Origin: Isoetes taiwanensis
Lineage: Eukaryota; Streptophyta; Lycopodiopsida; Isoetales; Isoetaceae
Assembly: GCA_021234155.1 (NCBI GenBank)
Contig: JAJEKV010000034.1
Span: forward strand, 1-64,000
Length of the DNA stretch: 64,000 bases
Direction: 5' to 3'
Shown: positions 33,845 through 46,149 of the stretch, piece after piece
Layout: the number at the start of each line of letters is the position of its first letter
Numbering within the stretch: position 1 is the stretch's first letter
The notes under the pieces: generated by a model
Told to the model about the DNA's origin: nothing
What the model saw: only the letters and a program-made list of their open reading frames with translations
Database searches by the model: none
Position numbers and translations under genes: made by a program

Positions 33845-34545
33845 AAATCGCGCCTGGCGCGATTTGAGGTGAGTGCCAGACTGAAAAAAAAAAAAAAAAA
33901 AAAAAAAAAGTGAAAATGAAAACGCGCCTGGCGCGATTTGAGGTTAGCCTATTCCTTATTTTTTGTTATTTTTGGACCATTTTTAAGGACATTTGAGAGT
34001 GATTGTCCTTGTTAAATCGCGCCAGGCGCGATTTTGTATTTACTTTTTCCATAAAAAGTTGTTCTTTTAACTGTTTTTGTTATTATTTTTCTCTAAAACT
34101 GGTTTTTTTTAACTATTTTGTAGGACATTTTAAGTATTTTGGGCAGGATAAAATCGCATCAGGAGCATTATAAAGACTCTTCACGTTTGTAAAATCGTCT
34201 GTTTTGACCATTTTGTAGGACATAAATTTTATTGTTTGTATAAATATTTGAGTTGAATCTGCATAAATGTAGTATGTTTATGTCCACAAAATCGCGCCAG
34301 GGGCGATTTTCATTTCGAAAATAAGGACTTGCTTGCAGTTAGTTATTCAAATATACTTGTTATTTTACTCTACAAATTTCGCGGTTGCGGATAATTGTGT
34401 TTAAAATATGCAATTTTTTAGGTTTTTATGTTGCCAAAACATAAAATTTTTAGGTTAAATTCCATCGTATTTTACAAGTTTCATCAAATTCAACACATGG
34501 TTATATAGCTAAAATGGCCTATAATAAGCCTATTCGGCGCGATTT
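33845..34545. repeat. Cluster of AAATCGCGCCAGGCGCGATTT palindromes
   Basis: A perfect 21-bp palindrome occurs at 33,845-33,865 and 34,014-34,034. A near-perfect form is at 33,921-33,939 and 34,288-34,309, a degenerate one at 34,150-34,168, and a half-site at 34,533-34,545. The sequence between them is AT-rich and unrelated, and includes a 26-A run at about 33,884. Similar in style to, but different in sequence from, the palindromes of the MYB element. Confidence 0.8.
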
Positions 34546-34764
34546 GGGACCAGACATAATCCCAATTTAATTGAATGATGGTTGTTGCATTTCGAGATGG
34601 AAACTGTGATTTCAAGCAATTTTGTAGTTTTGTCTCGACTTCTTTCCAAGCACAGTTTGTGATTGAACCCTAAATTTACAATCTAATAACCCTAAAAAAA
34701 ACTTCTTCGACTTCTAGAATCTACGGGTCAGCATTGCACCTGGCCATTGTGGGGAGGTGCTAAA

Positions 34765-34846
34765 GAGCGCAGATAATTAGATCTTATTGACCTATTGGTC
34801 TTCGTGGACGTTAAAAAAACTATTCTATTCTATTCTATTCTATTAT
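34765..34846 (+). mobile_element. LINE 3' tail with (TATTC)n
   Basis: CTATTGGTCTTCGTGGACG is followed by A-rich DNA and five TATTC repeats (34,823-34,846). The CTTCGTGGAYGATAAAAA plus short-repeat ending matches RTE-like LINE tails. Two further copies are in the arms of the palindrome at 36.26-37.71 kb, with TTCAA repeats. Confidence 0.55.
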
Positions 34847-35584
34847 TGATACATAATTTTAGAGAATTTTATTACGATTCTACCCTTATAGAAATGTTGC
34901 AACAAACCGTATAAATCCTTACATCTAGAAAAAACATTGGCATATGGATTGCAAAAGGGAAACAGAAAGTTAGATCCATCCATCCTTCCCATGCGTATTT
35001 TTCATGTAGTCCTAGATATGACTCCATGTTTCCTTTTAATATGATATATCCTTTCAATTTGTAGTTGTCCAATCTATTTAATCACTGTCAATTTGTATGT
35101 GGTATGCTTGGGTGGTTCTACTATAACTTTTAACAATTCAAAAAAATTGAACATACTTTAGTCCAGATCCTTAATGTGGGATGTGTCATATCTACTGGAG
35201 TGAGATATACACGTCATTTTAAAGAAGCAACAAAAATATATTTAGTAGCGAAAATGGAATAGTACAAAGTTAGACAATTAGGTTACAATTTTGCAACATG
35301 CATAGCATTGCTCTACATATGGCTTTTAAGATTTATGTACACTCTTTCAGTAGAGAAAGCTAAAATAGATATTATTTATTGTGAATTAAAGAGTGGCGTG
35401 TAAAGGCAATGGGTGAAAACTAAAAGACAAAATGAAATGGGTGAAAGCTAAAGGATGAAATGGAAAGCTATATTTGGTTCAAAGCCTATATATTAAAATA
35501 CAGATTAATTTGATTTGAAGAGTGATAGTACATCTTATAAAAATTCTATTAATAGTCGAAATTGTAGTTGTTATATAGGATTGG
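34847..35584. other. Stretch with nothing recognised
   Basis: AT-rich DNA without a convincing reading frame or repeat family. Confidence 0.5.
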
Positions 35585-36210
35585 CAAAATGTGGCTTATT
35601 ATTTGCACATTTGGCAAGAAAACAAAACAACCAAGGTATTCAAGCCATTAGATTAGACGTGTATTATAATTCTCAGTATATATTCATAGATGCCTTAGAA
35701 AATGATATGTAATTCATAGATGCCTTAGAAAATGATATGTTTTATGATTTCATATTTAAGCAAGGACACGCTTGGGTTAGTAAACAATAAATCGAATTAT
35801 AAATAGGATATTGGTGTTCCAATCCAGTAAAAGGAATCATGCAATGAACAATCTATGTGAAAGATAACTAATAAGTTATAGGGGCTACTATATAGCATCC
35901 TTCTAGAAAAGAAACGCTATAGGCTAGGGTATATTTAGACAACATTCCATTCACACCTCCCGACTAATATATAGAAAAGAATGGTATTTTTCTTTAATGA
36001 TGTGGGTATGGAATGTGAAGTCAACATTCGGGGACAATGCCTTTTCCCTCATGGATGAATGAGCCTTAAGGCTACGACATATAATGGTAATTTCCCAACT
36101 TGAATACTAGCATATGAAAAAATCCTACGAAGGCAACTAAAGACAAGCGTCCTTTGAATTGTACTTTATGCTGGATTCTGTATAGTAACATTGCCACCTA
36201 TTTATCAAGC
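35585..36210 (+). repeat. Dispersed repeat, copy 1 (inverted partner at 45.1-45.7 kb)
   Basis: Aligns in reverse complement with about 45,085-45,700; shared phrases include AACATTCCATTCACACCT, GGAATGTGAAGTCAACATT and GTACTTTATGCTGG. A 28-bp direct duplication (ATTCATAGATGCCTTAGAAA...) at 35,685-35,740 is present only in this copy. No coding function is seen. Confidence 0.75.
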
Positions 36211-36258
36211 CACCACATGAATAATGAAGGTAAACAGCGCGTGACACACATGCTCTAT

Positions 36259-37711
36259 GATTGTATATCGAATGCCACTCTTTTGGTATAGCACATGTTG
36301 CAATCCAATAGCAAGTTTTGAATTTGATTTCTAGAGTCTTCTAGTCTTGAAAAGAAAAATCGAAGTGAATTGAATTTAGTTGATCCTTATCGTCCACGGA
36401 GAGCGATAGTCTATGAGATATAATACAAGAAAGAAAACAGGAAGTCCAATACTATGCAAGATTAAAAAACTCCTACTCTGAAGAGTTTTAATGGAAAACC
36501 CTTGATAGTAATAAGCTCATTGGGTAAAAGCATATTACAAGTTTCAATTTTTGGAACCTGCCAAAGTACCTAAATTAGGTAAAATAACTAGTAGTATTTT
36601 TCTTTATTTATCTTTTCATCAAGATCAATATGAAAATAAAGAAAAGAAGTCCACAACATCTTAAGATTCAATGATACGTGAAAAACAAACATGTTAGAGA
36701 CTAAAAAGAATGCATTGATTCTTAAAATTAGACATTATAGAGTTGCAACAGTGGTGGCTACTATTTTGGGTACTTTTCTGGTCACTAAATGATACCATCT
36801 AAAAGTCACCCTAACATGCTTTTACTCGCTGATGAATAGGTACATATCAACGTGTTAAAGGCAAATATAGTTGGGCGCATTGGTCAAGAGCCTTCAAGAT
36901 ATAGGCCATCAATGTAGACATTTACAAAAGCACATGTAGTGGCTGAATATATGCAATCAAACTAACATATTGTACTCGAATAATCACAAGCGCTGGGTAA
37001 ATTCGAAGAGCATGACATCACATGTGCTTTTGTAGATGCCAACTTTAACGGCATATATCTTGGAGGTTCTTGACCAATGCATCCACCTATGTTTGCCATT
37101 AACACATTGATATGTACCTATTCATCCGCACGTAAAATCATGTTAGGGTGTCCCTTAAATGGTATCGTTTAGTGACCAGAAAGTACCCAAAATGATAGCC
37201 AACACTAGGTACTGTGGTTCTATAATGTCAAAGTTTAAGAGTCAATGCATTCTTTTTAATCTCTAACGGGTTTGTTTTCCACGTATTGTTGAACCTTAAG
37301 ATGTTATGGACTTTTTTTTTTTTTTTTTTTTTTTTTGTATTGATTTTGATGAAAAAAAAAAAGGAAAAAAAGAAAAGAAAATGCTGGTTTATTACCTAGT
37401 TTAGGTACCTTTGGCAAATTCCAAAACTGGACGCTCATAATATGTCTTTATCCAACGGGCTTATTACTGTCAAGGGTTTTCCATCAAAACTCTTTTGGGG
37501 GGGATTAGTCATGCATAGAATTGGACTTCCTATATTCTTTCTTGTATTGGGTCTCATAGACCATTGCTCTTCGTGGATGATAAAAATCAACTGAATTCAA
37601 TTCAATTCAACTTTTCTTATCAAGATTAGAAATCTTTAAAAATCAAATTCAAAGCTTGCTATTGGGGTGCAACATGTGCTATACTGAAAGAGTGGCATTC
37701 GATATACAACC
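36259..37711. repeat. 1.45-kb fold-back palindrome
   Basis: The left arm (36,259-36,938) and right arm (37,018-37,711) are reverse complements along their whole length at roughly 80% identity with small indels; the ~80-bp centre is unique. Outer ends are GATTGTATATCGAATGCCAC and its complement. Both arms hold the CTTCGTGGAYGATAAAAA LINE-type tail. A transcript could fold into a ~680-bp hairpin. Only the right arm has the long T-run (37,311-37,336). Confidence 0.88.
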
Positions 37712-38784
37712 ATGGGGGGGTGTTCACTGGCTGTGTCACAAAACCATCGTGCAAGCCATGCAAGCCATACGGCAACATGCCCAACAAGTTGACGTACGTG
37801 GCAAACTCTATTTCATGTCAAGCTGGTAATGCCAGCTCAACTTCTGAGGTGTCAAAGTGGTGGGGGTAATGGTACCACCAAGGCTTCAGTGGTAACCACA
37901 TAGGCTATCAGAGTGGCCATTTAAGGCTCCCATGCAAAATTGCAAGGAGATGACAGTTTTTTATTTTTTATTTTTTTCTGGCAACAAGATTTAAAATTAT
38001 ATTTTGAGTAACAATGAGAGCTCAAACAAACAACAAACTTATAATTCAACAAGATTGATGTCTGAATTTTGTCAATGTATCTTCAGGCTGAACTTCTTAT
38101 GTTAAGACAACAACCCCAGTCATGACCTTATGCTTTTTCTGAAGTAAAAGCTTCTTACAATTGCAGACATGGAAAAACCAAAATGTTCCAATGTTAAATG
38201 GGTGCATGGTAAACCCACATGGTCACATATAGAATCAACTGTCTTATATTGCAAGAAATCATTTTCCATAAATGTTCAGTTGAAACCTCATTTGACAAGA
38301 TCTTTGACAATTTCTTAGGTAACCACCTTGTAATGCTGCTTTTATTAAGAGCAAGATATGTATGGATAGAAAAGATGTAAGATGTTCTCAATGAGAACAA
38401 GTCTTACACATTCTGTGACAATCAAATAATATTTATGTAAGCTTGTAAAGAGATCATCTTCAGCAAGAGACAAAACACTTTAAGACTTGTGACCCAACCT
38501 AAAATAGAATAGGTGCCAATTGTGTTATCGGTGTAAGCCATTCACATCAGATGTATATAGAAGTATGGTAAGTTAGATTTCCAAAAGAAATGCCAACCAA
38601 AATGTGAGCAATTCATTATTGTGCACAATGGCCGAGTGAAACAGATGAAATAGAGATGCTAGTATTGTGGCCATCCATATGCAAGCACAATAGACAATTC
38701 CTGAGACATGAACCTAGCCTGTATAGATTTGTATCATATAAAATTTTATTCCTTCACTAAGGAAGAAATTTATCTGAAATCAAA
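37712..38784. other. Stretch with nothing recognised
   Basis: A G-run and GTGTTCACTGGCTGTGTC follow the palindrome, then AT-rich sequence. The minus-strand frame at 38,194-38,400 is too short and unsupported. Confidence 0.5.
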
Positions 38785-38964
38785 AGTATCTTGGTTCTGA
38801 TTGGCTCCTTTGGTGAATATGGGAGCATCGCAGATGCCACATTTTTTAGGATATTTATTCATCTGCACGTGATGTTATTTCGGTGGCCCAGAAAAGAATA
38901 CTAATGGCGTACAAGTGTTCCTCCCTTGAGTCGGAAATAACGGAACGTATTTGGATTCAATATA
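38785..38964 (+). mobile_element. LINE 3' remnant, first half (interrupted by Helitron)
   Basis: Matches the minus-strand LINE at 21,771-22,361 (TATGGGAGCATCGCAGA, GGTGGCCCAGAAAAG, CGGAACGTATTTGGATTC). The match stops at 38,964 and resumes at 43,915, so the two pieces were one LINE copy. Confidence 0.85.
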
Positions 38965-39260
38965 TCTACTTTGTTAATTTGGGATTATCCGGTATGGCAA
39001 AAAGATTTTTGGATTTTTTTTAAGGTTGATTTCCTAAGGTTTTCAAAATTTTGGCCATCGGAAAAAAGTCCCGACACTCCAAAAATCAGGAAATATTTTT
39101 GGCTTTGGGTTTTTGCAGTGGATTTCATTCGGCTCCGCGATCATCCAATTGAGAGGTCATATGCGGCATGGAGGACACCAGGCTTCGCTTAACTAGGGTA
39201 TAGTTGCGAAAGATGGATAAAAGTGCACCAGGTCCGCTCTCAATTCCGGAAGTGGGTAGA

Positions 39261-39429
39261 CTTCGTTATTCGGCCCCCCCCCATCGGAAAATGGTCGGAA
39301 TCATCTTTAGCCCCTGTTTTTCAATGGTTGAAGTGATTTTCCGGCAGTGTTCTTGGCATTTTTTATTGTTTTTTTGCCGTTTCTTTGTTTTCCGGCCTGT
39401 TTTCCGATGAGGGGGGCCGAATAACGAAG
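39261..39429. repeat. Fold-back/MITE-like element inside the Helitron
   Basis: CTTCGTTATTCGGCCCCCC at 39,261 is mirrored by GGGGGGCCGAATAACGAAG ending at 39,429. The pairing continues inward through CATCGGAAAA/TTTTCCGATG and TCGGAA/TTCCGG, giving ~45-bp arms around a T-rich centre. No TSD was recognised. Confidence 0.75.
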
Positions 39430-40683
39430 GTGTCCCATTATTACTCTCCTTCGCTTATCAATATCATCCAGGACAGTATATGAAAATAAAGGCACGATGG
39501 AGATAACTTAGCATGAGCATTTTCTTCTGGAAAAAACGCTTATTTTTTATGCTTTTCGTTCCAAGAAGAACAAGTTAGCTCCATCATACTTGCTTTATTC
39601 TCAGGTCTCTAACTGCCTTAACTGTTATGTTAAAGTACGTCTTCAGATTGATATGCGTGTATACAACTGGTGGCGAGTAAAAGCCACTCAGTAGTTCTTA
39701 TTTTCTCCAAAACTTCCTGATAGTAGTGTTAGAAAAGCTGACATAGAAGATCAAATTAAGCTCTCTAAAGGGGGGCGTAGAGAGCAAAAGATTCTTTCCT
39801 TTCTCATGGCACATGCATGATTAGTGCACTATTTTAAGTTTCGAGCATTGAAGTCTAATATTTTTCAGTGTCTCTGAGAAATTTTAGACTTAAGACTGAT
39901 CTCATAGGCATGGGAAGATGCTCAAATAAATTGGTGTGGTGGAAGCGTGCAGGGAGATGAATTAGGCATAAGCATGCACTGATGCTCCATCCGAAGGGTT
40001 ACAGGAAGATCTGATTGTTGGAGGAGGGAATTTTACCAGCTTCATGTGCATCCATTTTCATATCAAATGTATAGATGCATTGGTCGAAATACCTTTAGGC
40101 ATGAGAATGTCTGAAGCTTCTTTATTTCTCAGTTCCTCTAGACCAGCTGAACAGCTGTAACAAGTTGTATTTTAGCGAGAGTGCATCTATCTGCTTCTCT
40201 TTATAGGCATATAGGAATATTGCATGGGAGATGCCGTAGGAGAACACAGAGTATTTGGTGACAAGAAATCACGGTTCTAGCGGTTGCATCCACATTTTAT
40301 GTATCTGTCTATATTCCACATTATGAAGTTTTGCCTTTGCAGTACTGCCACATGGTGCGGTCGGAGAAACTTGATTGCATCCGCCACAGAGACGTGTGCC
40401 AATTGTTATGTGCTTGAATGGTAATTCAAGGATGCCAGATGATCCGAGTCGGCCATTACGGATTTGATTAGGGATCATATGAGCTTCGATTTATCTGCCC
40501 TTATTGAAGCTGCTCTTATGATATAAAGATAATCATGTTCTGCGAGTTATGCATGCCATCTATCTTCCCGTAATCAGTAATCCTGGTTGAAGGAGCTCTT
40601 TCTATATTTGTAAGAGCTTAGGTGATTAGCTATTTGATTGTATTTCTTATGATTGATATCCTGAAGGCCTTTTGTTGCTGTAG

Positions 40684-40750
40684 ATACCGGGGAATTGGCA
40701 TCATGGGGAGCTGCCAAATTTGGACAGCTTGGTCAGAAGGACATCTCTGA
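40684..40750 (+). pseudogene. Captured RCC1-like exon
   Basis: A 67-nt segment bounded by TTGCTGTAG (acceptor) and GTAAGTCC (donor) reads TGELASWGAAKFGQLGQKDI in one frame. WGxxxxGQLG is the core of the RCC1 beta-propeller repeat (chromatin/GEF and UVR8-like proteins). A similar YGKHGQLSEGEHG stretch follows a TTTGTTGCAG acceptor at about 42,447. Other small exon-like pieces occur (41,975-42,012, between ATAG and GTAAGTG). This suggests a host gene fragment taken up by the Helitron. The parent gene is unknown. Confidence 0.5.
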
Positions 40751-43700
40751 GTAAGTCCATTCTGATGAACTTTTTTTATAGAATGTAGTGTTGTGGGCAG
40801 TGACACTGCATTTAGGCAAGCAAAATGTTTTCACATTGTTATGTTTCCAAGCCAATTCCCAGGTTCCTCTAGCACCTTCTGGATAACAGATCGATGGAGA
40901 AAATATGGAAAAAAAGGACGTAAAGAATAGCCCTTTTCCTAGGTAAATTTTCTACCTTCATGCATGTTAAGCTTCATCTTTTATTTGATCAATCCAATCC
41001 CATATCCGAATAGCCTTTTGAAGAACAATTCTAAAGGTAAAAGATCTAAAGTGTAAAGACCTTTTAGAAAACAAGATTGATTCTTATTTGGCTAACTGAA
41101 TTAGTCGTACATGGTTTTTATTGAGTAGATAAATAAAAGATTCTATATACAGAGTTATTGCCAGGTGTACTTTCATTGCAGCAAGGATCTTATATGCGAG
41201 CTACTTGATGTAACAGATATTCCTCCGTCAATAAATACACTATTATATAAATTGTTCAGATTTACATTCTCGAGTTTGCTTCAATTTCTTTCTTGGCTTT
41301 GACACAACCATGAATTGTAATATCTGAAAAGGTGCATGTTCTTTGCAGACAACGGCTTGCAAATGAGACAACGGCTTGCAAATGAGGCAGACCTGTATTT
41401 TCCTTCCACTTAACATTATAAGCCTTTTAGATAAGTAGGTGTTCTCCATCTTTGTGATGCAGTTGTACGTACTTATGTCTGCACCCATGGTAATCTGCAT
41501 CATGTTAATCACATGCACATCTGATCTAAATGATCTTGGTGTGGTTTTACACTGCGGTGCATTATGCAGGCCTGAAGGATCAGTGTTTTTTGCATTTACA
41601 TTATATATTTACATGCATTCTTCCATTGGAAGTGTGAAGTGACTAAGCTATTAGAGTTGATGCCTTTATCTATTTTTTTCTTTGGTAAAATCTGATTGCT
41701 TTTTCTGAGATGTCTAATTTTCTTTGCAACACTAATTGCTTTCTCACTGTACCAAAGATGTATATTAAAATCTGAGAAAGGCATATATTGGGGTACTTCA
41801 TCTACCTTCTTCTGATGCTTATGATGCGACAACGGGGATCAAGCAATCCCAATCCAAAACAATAGATATTTGAAGAATAAACTGGCTTAAAGGGGAGGTA
41901 CATAACTATTTCAGATGGCACTTGCTGAGGCCCGTCACAATCTTTGCTATGATTTCTTTTTATTTTTATAGCACAGTGCGCATGCTTGGACTCGGTAAAA
42001 TCAACCAAGGTAAGTGTTTTTGTTTTGTATACAGTAGCTTCATTGTGCTTTATTTGCACCTCTAACATAAATTGCCAACACATTACAGGACAAGTACAAT
42101 TTATTTGTGGCATATTGTAAGAAGAAACAATCATTTTTGCAGCAAAGCGGCATGCTGCAAATGGTGTAACCACATGAAGAAGCTGTCCATATTTTTCCCT
42201 TTTGTCTTCTGTTGCTTCTCAGTTTTTGACCCTATGTCTACACTATTTGGTATCAAACATGTTAACCTATATCTTCTTACATGTCCAATGTTCTTTCTAC
42301 AAGTGTTAGGCATAGTTATATGTATAGTCAACACGAACAGGCCAAATGGGAGGTATATAACTGGCTCAATAAATATTTGCTGAGGAGATATATGCAGTTA
42401 TTTGCTTCCACCTTTACTTTGCAAGTTATTTTTCTTATTTGTTGCAGGATTCCTTATGGAAAACATGGACAACTGTCAGAAGGAGAGCATGGATAACTGT
42501 TGTAAGAAGTTAGAACATGGATAACTGTCAGAATGCATGTTGTGAACGAAGCAAGGCTTACCACAAATGTAGATAAATGTCAGAATGTATGCCGTGAATG
42601 AACCAAGGATGACCCACAAATGTATTTTTAAAGTCTTGAGTTGATGGTCATGCTATTCTTTTGGAAAGTTCGATGAGTTTAGAGAGAGGTTGGCACATAC
42701 CCTAAACGTAGTTCTAAATCTGCTTAGGTACTTATGGCTGACACATAGAAGACTGAAATATACACTCCATTCATTGTGTATACTTAGGTTTCCATGGGGA
42801 GCATATGGAGAGCAAACAATAGAAGCAACTCAATTAGTGTCATTTTAAATTGTTGTAACGTTTAGGGTAAGTCTATTGAATAAACTTAAATTGTTTGGGC
42901 AATAGATCCTTGCTTGATGGAACTTCACAATCGCAACACATTCACAAGATAACTTAGATTGTGTCGGCAAACTTAGACTGTGGCGATGATTTGTACTTGC
43001 TTCATGCAACTTCACAACCTCTTCAAGAAATGTTCACAGGATATATATACGACTTAAAAGAAACAGTGTCAACAACAACATGAACAATCCACAATGTCAA
43101 TAACAACATTTGTCAAAGCCTTTGTCCATGTTCCGTATAATGAGGCATGAGATTTCCTTAGGAGATGCAATTCAACATGTTATAACCCTTCTCAATTTTG
43201 CTTCCGTCCCAAATGTTGACGTAGAAATCAAGCAATATTTTACCAAGCTTAATTCCAGTTCTCACAAATTGCCAATTGCCACATGCTTCAACATGCATGT
43301 TTGCAAACAAATTCCAATTTAATTTGGAAACTTTTCGCACATGCCATGGTTTAAATGCACAAGCATAACCATCAACATGTTTTACAACAAACTAGAAACG
43401 CATGTAAGGCTATCATTTCGTGGATGGACATTTAATGACACGAGTACTCAAATGTAAAAAAATTTCTAGCGACAACTACAAAACAATATAACAAGATGTA
43501 CATTTTACATCCTTACGATGTTCATACTCTGCTTTCGATGGTTCCAGCGCTAAGGTTACTTCGTGTCCTTGCTTATATATCTCTACATCAACATAAATGT
43601 GTTAAAAGCATGGGGTTAGGGCACATAATGTCAAAATCGAAGATTAAAAAAGAACAATATTCGAACCTACATGTGTCTCTACGTATTATGAATAACGATT

Positions 43701-43914
43701 ATTGGTTATCATTACAACCACTTTATGCAATCCATTTTCACTACAAAACATAGTCTATTTACATCGCCCCTCCCTCCTAAAAAGGCATACAAGCAGTACA
43801 TGTATTTGAATACAAGAGGATACAAGGGGTTTGATATTTCACACCTATGAACTCTATATGCCCTAACATGACAAATGGTTGTTAAAGCCCGGCAACGCCG
43901 AGCACCATTACTAG

Positions 43915-44092
43915 TTCAAATTGATTCTTATCATTAGTCTCCTATTCTGGAGTAAGTACATTGTGCATCAGGCTCGTGCTCCTGTGGCATCCTTTTGTGC
44001 TTACACGGTTAGATGAGACATGTAAATTTTTGTACTTTTTATATCTGATTAATAAACTTTTTGGCTTTCATCTTTCCAACAAAAACATATAG
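43915..44092 (+). mobile_element. LINE 3' remnant, second half
   Basis: Resumes the LINE at TTCAAATTGATTCTTATC and runs to TTAATAAACTTTTTGGCTTT and a weak A-rich end. It matches the complement of about 21,808-21,970, including CTCCTATTCTGGAGTAAGTA. Confidence 0.85.
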
Positions 44093-45067
44093 ATGAATAG
44101 AGAATATAAAACTCCTTACTTTCATTTTCAGATACCATTCTAAGTATTATCTATCGAAAAATAACAAGCAAAAATAGCAAAGGAAAAACAGGCAAAGAAT
44201 GTCTGAGAATATAAAAACTCCTCACTTGGATTTTCAGATACCATTCTAAGCATTCACTATCCAAAAGTACAAGCACAAAATAACATGCAAAGTGAGAAAA
44301 AACAAGCCAAGAATGTCTGAGAAGATGTTTTTGTGTGTTTATTTAAACAATCCCTAGAACAAGAAAAACTTCTAATCCATATAAAGTCATAGTTTTGCGT
44401 ATTCCTCAGTGGTCATGGCAAGCTCCCTGCAATATGTAGCAAAATAACAGGGGTTCCAGGGGGATTTGATATGGATGTAACAAATAACAATCCCTGAAAC
44501 TATAGACCATATATCCCTAAAACAATTGAATGGGTTGTTATAAAAAAAAAAAAGATTCAAGATAAAAAATAACCACATTAGCTCACTGGGTATATTGGTT
44601 AAAGTAATTTTATTAGGACATTGAGTTATTTTGGTAGAGATTTGAGCCCCCCGTATTTCATATTCTAAAATCTTAGTCAAAGCCATATAGAGGTTCGATA
44701 TTCCCTCAAAATCTTAGGCGAAATCGTATTTCATATTTCAAAATCATAGGCACCTCCAATCAAAAATGACTATAAGCGAAACGAGAGGTGCTCATAGGCC
44801 CCAACATACGATCTGGGTCGTAGGATCGACGAATCCGACGACTGTGGTAGTCCAAGGTGCACCTCGTTTAGAATATGTAGCAAAATAACCGTAGCAGCAA
44901 TACTACAGCTCTGTGGTTGCTTATTGGAGCTGCCCTCATCCATCAAGCAGCCCTAATGGAAACCCTAAATAGTTGTCGATGGGTTTTGTCACCGCCCAAA
45001 AAAGGTACGTGCGTCTTACGTGGCCACCCTTCTTTAGCGCATGTGCCTCACATGCTTGCTTGCCATG
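44093..45067. other. Stretch with nothing recognised
   Basis: Contains a ~100-bp direct near-duplication (GAATATAAAACTCCTTACTT at about 44,102 and GAATATAAAAACTCCTCACT at about 44,206). No gene is supported. Confidence 0.5.
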
Positions 45068-45105
45068 TGTACAAAGACTATCGTTGGCTTGATAGTCTTT
45101 GTACA
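45068..45105. repeat. Perfect 15-bp-arm hairpin
   Basis: TGTACAAAGACTATC (45,068-45,082) and its exact complement (45,091-45,105) flank an 8-nt loop. It sits at the boundary of the dispersed repeat that follows. Confidence 0.75.
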
Positions 45106-45700
45106 TGTGGCAATGTTACTGTACAGAAGCCAGCATAAAGTACAATTCGAAGGGCACTTGTCTTTAGGTGCCTTCGTAGGATTTTATCATCCATGAGGGA
45201 AAAGGCATTGTTGACACTATATATCAAGTCCCCAAATGTTGACTTCACATTCCATATCCACACTATCAAAGAAAAATACCATTCTTTTCTATATATCATT
45301 AACCTATGTCATTGGGAAAGGTGTGAATGGAATGTTGTCCAAATATGCCCTATGATATTTTAGCGTTCCTTTCCTATATGGATGCTATATGGTAGCCCCT
45401 ATAACTTACCAAGCTATCTTTCACATAGATTTGTGCATTGCATGATTCCTTTTACTGCATTGGGACACCAGTATACTATTTATGATTCGATTCACTTTTG
45501 GATCTAGATGGTACAGAAAATCTATTGTTTACCAACCCAAGATCATCCTTGCCAAAGGTGAAATATGAGATGATAAAACATATCATTTTCTGAATTTGTA
45601 ACGAGAATTATAATACATGCCTCATTTAATGGCTTGAACACCTTGGTTGATTCTTTTTCTTGCCAAGTGTGCAAAACAATAAGCCATGTTTGTTTTTTAT
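45085..45700 (-). repeat. Dispersed repeat, copy 2 (inverse of 35.6-36.2 kb)
   Basis: The reverse complement matches copy 1 over about 600 bp with scattered differences. It lacks the 28-bp internal duplication of copy 1. The outer end lies near AACATGGCTTATTG. Confidence 0.75.
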
Positions 45701-46149
45701 TAAAAGACATCATTCATTTCATCATCACATCATGAGTATATTTTACATCACTTTATTCTATATATCACATGGAAGCCAATCCACTACCTAGGCGCAATAT
45801 GCTAGGGGGTAAAAGCATGCTAGGGTGTCATACATTAGTTCTAAATTCATGTACTATTTTGCACTAGAAAACCCGTTTTTTATGTAATTTTGAATGTATG
45901 GTAGGAGGCCACGTGCTTGTCGTTATATATTTAAAAAAGGAATATATTTGATGAAGTGGCCGACGGTTGTTGCGAAATTTTGGGCACAATCACTGGATTC
46001 CCTCCGATCCAAGCAAATTCCCTCCAATCCATCCGAAGCAAGCAAATTCCCTCCAATCTACGGTCTAAGAATCTAAAACAAAGAAAAGAATTTCAAATTC
46101 TTGCCGGATCTTTGCATGCATATCAGTTTTCATAGTAGTAGTAGGGGCA

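Larger units (their letters stand above)
38965..43914 (+). mobile_element. Complete Helitron, 4,950 bp
   Basis: The 5' end is TCTACTTTGTTAATTTGG preceded by A. The 3' end is a GC hairpin (GCCCGGC-AAC-GCCGAGC, 43,887-43,903) seven bases before CTAG (43,911-43,914), followed by T. TC...CTAG, a subterminal hairpin and insertion between A and T without duplication are the Helitron hallmarks. The flanks join as GGATTCAATATA|TTCAAATTG, which aligns with the uninterrupted LINE copy at 21,771-22,361. No RepHel-type Rep or helicase ORF is visible, so it is non-autonomous. It carries a fold-back element and an RCC1-like exon. Confidence 0.9.

Noticed and set aside
33845-34309. CRISPR-like array
   Set aside because: Repeats are few, irregularly spaced palindromes in plant DNA with no leader or cas genes; spacers vary from ~55 to ~135 bp.
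37311-37336. Long T-run as a transcription terminator or poly(A) of an element
   Set aside because: It is inside one palindrome arm and absent from the other, so it is most simply a homopolymer expansion.
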